Source: Thermoleophilia bacterium
GTDB taxonomy: Bacteria > Actinomycetota > Thermoleophilia > Gaiellales > JAICJC01
Reading direction: 5' to 3'
Assembly (NCBI GenBank): GCA_025928435.1
Contig: JAICJM010000077.1
Span: forward strand, 1-16,875
DNA: 16,875 nucleotides
In this document: in pieces, positions 9,310 to 14,526 of the stretch
Layout of the letters: the number at the start of each line of letters is the position of its first letter
Position numbering within the stretch: position 1 is the first letter of the stretch
Notes under the pieces: model-generated
What the model saw: the letters and a program-made list of their open reading frames with translations, nothing else
What the model was told of the DNA's origin: nothing
The model's database searches: none
Position numbers and translations under genes: made by a program

Positions 9310-10254
9310 ATGCTGATCGCAGATCTCGCCGCAGTTTCCGCGGTTTTCGCCGGAGTGACGTTCGCCGTCTTCCAGGCGGCGCTGCGTACCTGGTGGGGAC
9401 GCGCGCCCGCCGCCGCGACCGCCGAGGCGATCGAGGAGCACACCGGCGTGCGCCGCTTCGTCCACAACCGGCTCGAGGTGGGCGTCGCCACCGGCCTGGC
9501 GCTCACCGTCGCGCTCGTGGCGATCGTCGTCGCCGGGCTCGTCGTCGCCGCCCTTGCGGTGGCCGTCCGGCACGTCGAGGGCCTCGCGGACGTCGACTCC
9601 GCGGCGGCGCTCTGGGCCAACCGCCACACCGGCTCCGTGCAGCACCGGCTGCTCGAGGACGTCTCGACGTTCGCCACCACCGGCGGCGTGATCGTGATCG
9701 CCGTGGTCGTCGGCGTGGCCGAATGGGTGCGCGTGCCCAGTCGGACCATCCCCGTCTTCCTGGCCGTCGTCACGATCGGCGACTCGCTCGTCACGAACGC
9801 GGTCAAGGGCGCGATCGACAGGGCGCGGCCGGCGATCGACCCGGTGGCGGCCACGCTGGGGCCGTCCTTCCCGAGCGGCCACTCGTCCACGGCGGCGGCC
9901 TTCTTCGCCGCGCTCGCGCTGCTGGCGGGACGGCGGCGCGGGATCCGGGCACGGGCGGCCCTGGCCGGGGCCGCCGTCGGCATCGCCGTGGCGGTGGCCT
10001 GCAGCCGTGTGATGCTCGACCTGCACTGGACGTCCGACGTCGTGGGCGGCCTGGCGCTCGGCTGGGGCTGGTTCGCCGCCTGCGCGATCGCGTTCGGGGG
10101 CTGGCTGGTCGAGTTCGGCGCGCCGGTCGAACGGGCGGCGGGCGATCCGGGCCCGGCCGCGGTCAGCCGGCCCGCGGACCGTCCGAGAGCAGATGCGAGT
10201 GCAGCGGCTGGAGCGCGTCGGCCGGGTCGCCCGGCTCCGCCCGGTAGATCGTGA
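9310..10254 (+). CDS. PAP2-family lipid phosphatase, second and divergent copy
   Basis: 314 residues with an extended N-terminal helical region, about six membrane helices and all three canonical motifs: KGAIDRARP (166-174), PSGHSS (188-193) and SRVMLDLHWTSD (232-243). Unlike the neighbouring PAP2, both the Lys of motif 1 and the Pro of motif 2 are present. It is a probable membrane phosphatase for undecaprenyl pyrophosphate, phosphatidate or phosphatidylglycerol phosphate. It is too unlike the first copy to be a recent duplicate. The start at 9310 gives MLIADLAAVS; no clear ribosome-binding site is seen. The last 30 residues, rich in Arg, Pro and Ala, are encoded where the gene overlaps the 3' end of the opposite-strand PhoD-like gene. 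They look like stop-codon run-on rather than a folded part. Confidence 0.88.
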   Translation: MLIADLAAVSAVFAGVTFAVFQAALRTWWGRAPAAATAEAIEEHTGVRRFVHNRLEVGVATGLALTVALVAIVVAGLVVAALAVAVRHVEGLADVDSAAALWANRHTGSVQHRLLEDVSTFATTGGVIVIAVVVGVAEWVRVPSRTIPVFLAVVTIGDSLVTNAVKGAIDRARPAIDPVAATLGPSFPSGHSSTAAAFFAALALLAGRRRGIRARAALAGAAVGIAVAVACSRVMLDLHWTSDVVGGLALGWGWFAACAIAFGGWLVEFGAPVERAAGDPGPAAVSRPADRPRADASAAAGARRPGRPAPPGRS

Positions 10255-11824
10255 CCTCGGCCCGGCGGCCGTCCAGCTCGACGATGCCGACGGAGTTCTC
10301 GAAGGTGGGGCCGGTGCGGAACTGCCACCGTACCGCCGGCATGCGAACGCCGGCGAGGCTCGCGAGAGTGCCCATGACCGCCCCCGCCGCTCGGGTGCCG
10401 GTGAGCTTGATCAGCCGCCGCTGGGTCGGGGAGAGCGGGTTGCGGAACGGTGAGCAGACGATCTGGTGCACCCGGCTGCGGGCGGGGTCACGCCGCCCCA
10501 GCGACACCTCGGCGACGTAGGCGTTGTGGATGTCGCCGCCGATGACGCTCACCGAGGCGGGTGGGTTGCGGCGCCCCTCGCCACCCGTCGCGACGTCGCG
10601 GATCAGGTCGACCATGCGCACGAACGACCGGTGAAACGCGGGCCAGTGCTCGAGGTCGAGGGCGCGCCGGAGGTGCTCGCCGAGCGCCGCCGCCGGCCGC
10701 CCCCAGACGCCGCTGCAGATCGCCTCGTTCCAGCTCTCGAGGTGGTGGACGCCCGGTGACAGGAACACCGGGAGGGTGCTCACGATCAGGAGGTGGTCGA
10801 CGTCCGCGCGGCTCTGCTCCGTGATCCACTCCCACTCGTCGTCGTCGACCATCTCCCGGTTGTGGTCGTCGAGGACGCGGGCCGCGCGCGAGTCGACGAC
10901 CAGCACGCGCGAGCGGCCGAAGTCGCGCATCGACGCCCAGCGGCTCGCCGCCGACTCGCGATCGGCCTGGCGGGCGAACGCCTCGAGCTCGGGGCCGACG
11001 TCCCCGTCCTTCTCCACCGCGGTGCGGTACATCGCCTCGCCGGCCAGCTCCTGCGGGGTCAGGTTGCCGATGTGCTGGTAGAGCCAGTACGACATGAACG
11101 CGCCGGTGATGCGGGCATCCCACCACGAGCACGAGCGGGCATCCCGCAGCCACTCCCACGAGATGTTCCAGTCGTCGATGACGTCGTGGTCGTCGAAGAT
11201 CATCACGCTCGGCACGGTGGCGAGCAGCCAGCGGATGTCCGGTTCCGTCCACGACTCGCGGTAGAGCTGTGTGTACTCCTCGAAGTCCGCGATCTCCTCG
11301 CCCGGCGGCTGCGAGGTATCGCGGCGGGCGCGGATGAAGTCGAGCGTCGCGGGCGAGACCTCGTCCGCGTACACCTGGTCGCCGATCAGGAGCAGGCCGT
11401 CGGGCCACTCCTCGAGCCCCTCCTGCAGCCGGCGCGAGTACGCCCACAGGGCGTCGACGCCGAAGCCGTGCTCCTCGCCGGGCGGGCGGGTGTACGGCTC
11501 GCGCTCGGGCGCGCCGACGCGGCATGAGCCGAACACGAGCCGGGCGCGGCGCTCGCCCTTGCGGGTGTGGATCGCCGGCCGCGGCCGGGGCTCGTCCGTC
11601 GGCGGCCATACCTGCGCGCCGTCGAGCTTCACCGCGTACTCGGTGACCGTCCCGGGCTCGAGTCCCGTGAGCCCGACGACGGCATAGTGGTGCCCGCGCA
11701 CCTCGAACGTGCGCGCGGTGTGGCCGAGGACGTCCACCTCGCACGCGGCGTCGGCCTCGACCCACACCGCCGCCTCGGTGTCGCCGACGTAGCGCAGCAG
11801 GGGACCGAGCACGAGCAACGCCAT
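10163..11824 (-). CDS. PhoD-like metallophosphatase (alkaline phosphatase D family)
   Basis: 553 residues. An N-terminal beta domain (about 1-90, MALLVLGPLLRYVGDTEAAVWVE) resembles the PhoD N-terminal fold. It is followed by the metallophosphatase domain: FGSCR (98-102), LLIGDQVYADE (145-155), MIFDDHDVIDDWN (208-220) and, near the C-terminus, GGDIHNAYVAEV. The Asp, His and Asn residues of these blocks bind the metal ions in the PhoD family (Fe3+/Ca2+ in Bacillus). PhoD enzymes cleave phosphodiesters, such as wall teichoic acid or phospholipid head groups, and phosphomonoesters. No signal peptide or Tat RR motif is visible, so this one may act in the cytoplasm. ATG 11824 is chosen because the conserved sequence begins there and a TACAAT box lies eight bases upstream; an upstream ATG at 11914 would add 30 atypical residues. 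Confidence 0.88.
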   Translation of the reverse strand: MALLVLGPLLRYVGDTEAAVWVEADAACEVDVLGHTARTFEVRGHHYAVVGLTGLEPGTVTEYAVKLDGAQVWPPTDEPRPRPAIHTRKGERRARLVFGSCRVGAPEREPYTRPPGEEHGFGVDALWAYSRRLQEGLEEWPDGLLLIGDQVYADEVSPATLDFIRARRDTSQPPGEEIADFEEYTQLYRESWTEPDIRWLLATVPSVMIFDDHDVIDDWNISWEWLRDARSCSWWDARITGAFMSYWLYQHIGNLTPQELAGEAMYRTAVEKDGDVGPELEAFARQADRESAASRWASMRDFGRSRVLVVDSRAARVLDDHNREMVDDDEWEWITEQSRADVDHLLIVSTLPVFLSPGVHHLESWNEAICSGVWGRPAAALGEHLRRALDLEHWPAFHRSFVRMVDLIRDVATGGEGRRNPPASVSVIGGDIHNAYVAEVSLGRRDPARSRVHQIVCSPFRNPLSPTQRRLIKLTGTRAAGAVMGTLASLAGVRMPAVRWQFRTGPTFENSVGIVELDGRRAEVTIYRAEPGDPADALQPLHSHLLSDGPRAG

Positions 11825-11832
11825 GGAGCCGG

Positions 11833-11838
11833 ATTGTA
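11833..11838 (-). promoter_or_regulatory. -10 element (TACAAT) of the PhoD-like gene, leaderless
   Basis: On the minus strand TACAAT lies eight bases before the ATG at 11824. It is a strong -10 match and supports the short start. Transcription would begin at or within a base or two of the ATG. There is no clear -35 at 16-18 bases and no Shine-Dalgarno sequence. Confidence 0.5.
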
Positions 11839-11900
11839 CGAATGCCTCGCGGCGATGGATCCAGGCTCCCTCGGGGATCTCTGTCCATGTTGTCCCGATC

Positions 11901-11907
11901 CAGGAGG
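11901..11907 (+). promoter_or_regulatory. Shine-Dalgarno sequence (CAGGAGG) deciding the start at 11913
   Basis: CAGGAGG lies five bases before the ATG at 11913 and selects it over an in-frame ATG at 11823 within the divergent promoter region. A well-formed ribosome-binding site contrasts with the likely leaderless genes on both sides. Confidence 0.65.
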
Positions 11908-11912
11908 CTCGC

Positions 11913-12233
11913 ATGAGACGAGTGATGGTTCGCTACACGGTCAAGCCCGGCCGCGCCGAGGAGAACGAGCGGCTCGTGCGCGACGTCTACGACGAGCTGC
12001 ACCGCACCGGCCCGGAGGGCATCCGGTATGCGACGTTCCGGCTCGCGGACGGAGTCACGTTCGTGCACGTCGCGTCCGTCGAGACGGACGACGGCCGCAA
12101 CCCGCTCGCGGACGTGGCCGCCTTCGCCCGGTTCCAGGACGCGGTCGCCGAGCGCTGCGACGTGCCGCCCGCCGTGACGGAGCTCACCGAGGTCGGCAGC
12201 TACCGGCTGCTCGGCGAGGCGATCGGCGCCTGA
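11913..12233 (+). CDS. small ABM-like (dimeric alpha/beta barrel) protein
   Basis: 106 residues. It begins MRRVMVRYTVKPGRAEENERLVRDVYDEL, a beta strand followed by an amphipathic helix with Glu-Asn-Glu, then GIRYATFRLADGVTFVHVASVE, and ends in VGSYRLLGEA. This order matches the antibiotic-biosynthesis-monooxygenase-like ferredoxin fold, with a conserved opening (VRYxVKP) also seen in quinol- and haem-acting relatives. Many small members have no known activity, and no catalytic residue can be named here. It is divergent from the PhoD-like gene and 23 bases upstream of the sigma factor gene. It could be cotranscribed with the sigma gene, although that gene has its own candidate -10. Confidence 0.75.
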   Translation: MRRVMVRYTVKPGRAEENERLVRDVYDELHRTGPEGIRYATFRLADGVTFVHVASVETDDGRNPLADVAAFARFQDAVAERCDVPPAVTELTEVGSYRLLGEAIGA

Positions 12234-12242
12234 ATCTCGATC

Positions 12243-12248
12243 TAGGCT
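12243..12248 (+). promoter_or_regulatory. -10 element (TAGGCT) of the ECF sigma gene, leaderless
   Basis: TAGGCT lies eight bases before the ATG at 12257, in the 23-base gap after the small upstream gene. The spacing is identical to that of TACAAT before the PhoD-like gene. A leaderless transcript fits the absence of a Shine-Dalgarno sequence. Confidence 0.42.
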
Positions 12249-12256
12249 GGGACGCG

Positions 12257-13306
12257 ATGCCGACGATGCCGCCCCCGATGACCCACCGCGAGCGCGACCT
12301 GCTGGCCGCCGCCCGGCGCGGCGACGAGGACGCGTATGCGGGCCTGGTCGCGCCGTACCGGGCGGCGCTCCACGTCCACTGCTACCGCATGCTCGGCTCG
12401 CTGCCCGACGCCGAGGACGCGCTCCAGGACGCGCTGCTGCGCGCGTGGCGCGGGCTGCCGCGGTTCGAGGGCCGAAGCTCGCTGCGCTCGTGGCTCTACA
12501 CGATCGCCACGAACGCCTGCCTGAAGGCGATCGCGCGCCGGCCGCGGCGCGTGCTGCCGCTGGACTACGGCGGTCCCGGCGACCCGGAAGACGGCCCGGG
12601 CCGGCCGCTGGTCGAGTCCGTCTGGATCGACCCCTACCCGGACGGCGAGCTGGGCGTCGAGGACGGGCGCGCGGCGCCCGAGGCCCGCTACGAGCAGCGC
12701 GAGGGCGTCGAGCTGGCGTTCATCGCGGCGCTCCAGCAGCTGCCGCCGCGCCAGCGGGCGGCCCTGATCCTGCGCGACGTGCTCGGGCTCTCCGGCGCCG
12801 AGGTGGCCGCCGCGCTCGAGACGACGCCCGCCTCCGTCTACAGCGCGCTGCAGCGGGCGCATCGTGCCCTCGAGGAGCGGCGGCTCGACCGCACCCAGCA
12901 GGCGACCCTGCGTGCGCTCGGCGATCCCGCCCTGGCCGACATCGTCGGCGCCTACGTCGACGCCTGGGAGCGGTGCGATCTCGACGCCGTCGTGGCGCTG
13001 CTGACCGAGGACGCGAGCCTGGCGATGCCGCCGTTCCCCGCCTGGTTCCAGGGCCGCGCGGACGTGGTGGCGTTCCTCGCGAGCCGTCCGTTCGCGGCGG
13101 GGACGCGATGGCGGCTCGTGCCGACCCGGGCCAACGGCCAGCTCGCGTTCGCCCACTACCTCTGGGACGGGGAACGGGGCCGGTTCGGCGCGCACAGCAT
13201 CAACGTCATCACGCTCTCCGGCGAACGCGTCGCCGCGATCACCGCCTTCCTCGACGCCTCCACGTTCCCCGCCTTCGGCCTGCCTCTGGTACGCTCGCGA
13301 CCCTGA
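12257..13306 (+). CDS. ECF sigma factor with C-terminal SnoaL-like domain (SigG/TIGR02960 type)
   Basis: 349 residues. Region 2 spans about 24-92 (DEDAYAGLVAPYRAALHVHCYRMLG, DAEDALQDALLRAWRGLPRFEG, SLRSWLYTIATNACL). A long linker with the family-typical WIDPYPD (123-129) follows. Region 4 spans about 151-208 (LPPRQRAALILRDVLGLSGAEVAAAL, then SVYSALQRAHRAL, the recognition helix). Residues about 225-345 form a SnoaL/NTF2-like domain (YVDAWERCDLDAVVALLTEDASLAMPPFP). In this ECF group the C-terminal domain replaces a separate anti-sigma factor and may sense a ligand. No anti-sigma gene is nearby, in agreement. The first of three in-frame ATGs (12257, 12266, 12278) is chosen from the TAGGCT spacing. 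Targets are unknown; the downstream amine operon is only a candidate by position. Confidence 0.92.
   Translation: MPTMPPPMTHRERDLLAAARRGDEDAYAGLVAPYRAALHVHCYRMLGSLPDAEDALQDALLRAWRGLPRFEGRSSLRSWLYTIATNACLKAIARRPRRVLPLDYGGPGDPEDGPGRPLVESVWIDPYPDGELGVEDGRAAPEARYEQREGVELAFIAALQQLPPRQRAALILRDVLGLSGAEVAAALETTPASVYSALQRAHRALEERRLDRTQQATLRALGDPALADIVGAYVDAWERCDLDAVVALLTEDASLAMPPFPAWFQGRADVVAFLASRPFAAGTRWRLVPTRANGQLAFAHYLWDGERGRFGAHSINVITLSGERVAAITAFLDASTFPAFGLPLVRSRP
13290..13295 (+). promoter_or_regulatory. extended -10 (TGG-TACGCT) of the demethylase operon
   Basis: TACGCT preceded directly by TGG fits an extended -10 and lies inside the last codons of the sigma gene. Transcription would start near 13302, exactly at the left edge of the inverted repeat, leaving a leader of about 47 bases with a ribosome-binding site. 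There is no visible -35. Confidence 0.4.
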
Positions 13307-13322
13307 CTGACTCGTCAGTCAG
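13303..13322 (+). promoter_or_regulatory. palindromic operator, probably for a TetR-type repressor
   Basis: CTGACTGAC (13303-13311), a TC spacer and GTCAGTCAG (13314-13322) form a perfect 9-bp inverted repeat. Each arm contains a TGAC-TGAC direct repeat. Size and sequence resemble the GACTGACT-AGTCAGTC-like sites of many TetR/AcrR repressors. It sits just downstream of a candidate -10 and over the sigma gene stop codon, where a bound repressor would block the operon. No T-tract follows, so a terminator is less likely. No regulator gene is in the window. Confidence 0.6.
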
Positions 13323-13337
13323 CCCAGCCGCTCGCAC

Positions 13338-13344
13338 CTGGAGG
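13338..13344 (+). promoter_or_regulatory. Shine-Dalgarno sequence (CTGGAGG) for the GTG start at 13349
   Basis: CTGGAGG lies four bases before the GTG at 13349 and supports this non-ATG start. No in-frame ATG lies nearby upstream. Confidence 0.6.
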
Positions 13345-13348
13345 TCGT

Positions 13349-14521
13349 GTGACCACCGTTCCTGCCACGACGAAGCTCTACTTCGGCCCCTGGTACCGGC
13401 GCTCGCCCTACTTCGAGGCCACGCTCAAGGCCGGTTGCCTGGCCTACGACATCTACAACAAGATGTACCTGCCGGCCGAGTACGACGACCCCGAGGTCGA
13501 GTACTGGGCCTTGAACGACGGCGTCACGCTGTGGGACGTCGGCGTCGAGCGCACCGTGCAGGTGAGCGGGCCCGACGCCGACCGCCTGATCGACATGCTC
13601 ACCTGCCGTGACCTCACCCGCTGCGCGGTGAAGCAGGGCAAGTACATGCTGGTGATGTCCCCGCAGGGCGGGATCGTGAACGACCCCGTGCTCCTCCACG
13701 TCGACGAGAACGTGTGGTGGATGCAGCTCGCCGACAGCGACGCCGGCCTGTATGCGATGGGCGTCCTGTCGGGCTCCGGCCTCGACGCCGAGGTGACCTA
13801 CCCCGACGTGCACCCCGTGCAGGTGCAGGGCCCGCACGCCGCGGCGACGCTGGCGAAGCTCGCGGGCGACGCGATCTACGACATCCGCTACTACTGGTGC
13901 GAGCGGTTCGTCGTCGGCGACATCCCGGTCGTCATCAGCCGCACGGGCTGGTCGGCGGTGCCCGGCTTCGAGGTGAACCTGCTGGACGGGGCCCGCGGGA
14001 CCGACCTGTGGGACGCGATCATGGCCGCGGGCGCGGAGTTCTCGATCCGGCCGATCGCGCCGAACGAGGCCCGCCGGGTCGAGGCGGGGATCTTCAACCT
14101 CGGCTCCGACATGACGATCGCCGACACGCCCTACCACGTGATGGGCCTCGAGCGCCTGGTCGAGGACCAGCCCCAGGACTACATCGGCAAGGCGGCCCTC
14201 GAGCGTGTGCGCCGGGAGGGCGTCGACCGCAAGCTGGTCGGGATCGAGTTCGACCGCGAGGAGCCGTTCCCGGGCATCACGGCGGCCTGGCCGGCGAGCC
14301 ACTCCGGCGTCGCCGTCGGGCGGGTCACCGACGCCGTCTGGTCGCCGGGGCTCTCGAAGAACATCGGCTACGTCTGGGTGCCGATCGACCTCGCCGGGCC
14401 GGGGACGCCGATCGACGTCGAGTCCGAGCACGGCTGGGTGACCGGCCGCACGGCCGCGATCCCGTTCGTCGACCCGCGCAAGGAGCGGCCGGCTGCGTCG
14501 CTGCGCCCGGCATCGGCATAA
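13349..14521 (+). CDS. GcvT/DmdA-like tetrahydrofolate-dependent aminomethyltransferase or demethylase
   Basis: 390 residues of the glycine-cleavage T-protein superfamily: folate-binding domain, then the C-terminal barrel (IGKAALERVRREGVDRKLVGIEFD, about 279-302, through GYVWVPIDLAG). The N-terminal third (RRSPYFEATLKAGCLAYDIYNKMYLP, VTLWDVGVERTVQVSGPDADRL) resembles dimethylsulfoniopropionate demethylase DmdA more than GcvT. GGIVNDPVLL (107-116) has Asn-Asp-Pro like DmdA, where T-proteins have Asp-Asp. SRTGWSAVPGFEVNL (197-211) carries the Glu (E208) that binds the pterin in this family. The likely reaction is transfer of a methyl or one-carbon unit from a sulfonium or ammonium compound to tetrahydrofolate. 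It starts the operon, five bases before the flavoprotein gene, so an N-methyl substrate is more likely than a sulfur one. Family is sure; substrate is inference. Confidence 0.88.
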   Translation: MTTVPATTKLYFGPWYRRSPYFEATLKAGCLAYDIYNKMYLPAEYDDPEVEYWALNDGVTLWDVGVERTVQVSGPDADRLIDMLTCRDLTRCAVKQGKYMLVMSPQGGIVNDPVLLHVDENVWWMQLADSDAGLYAMGVLSGSGLDAEVTYPDVHPVQVQGPHAAATLAKLAGDAIYDIRYYWCERFVVGDIPVVISRTGWSAVPGFEVNLLDGARGTDLWDAIMAAGAEFSIRPIAPNEARRVEAGIFNLGSDMTIADTPYHVMGLERLVEDQPQDYIGKAALERVRREGVDRKLVGIEFDREEPFPGITAAWPASHSGVAVGRVTDAVWSPGLSKNIGYVWVPIDLAGPGTPIDVESEHGWVTGRTAAIPFVDPRKERPAASLRPASA

Positions 14522-14526
14522 CGTCG

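Noticed and set aside
11823..11912. In-frame N-terminal extension of the small ABM-like protein from ATG 11823
   Set aside because: The extension has no resemblance to the fold, overlaps the PhoD start and promoter, and a strong CAGGAGG selects the ATG at 11913.
10488..12068. Minus-strand frame of 526 codons overlapping the PhoD-like gene in another frame
   Set aside because: Arg/Gly/Pro-rich shadow; the 10163-11824 frame has all PhoD motifs.
13303..13322. The inverted repeat read as an intrinsic terminator for the sigma gene
   Set aside because: The loop would be only two bases and no T-run follows; position after a -10 and perfect symmetry fit an operator better.
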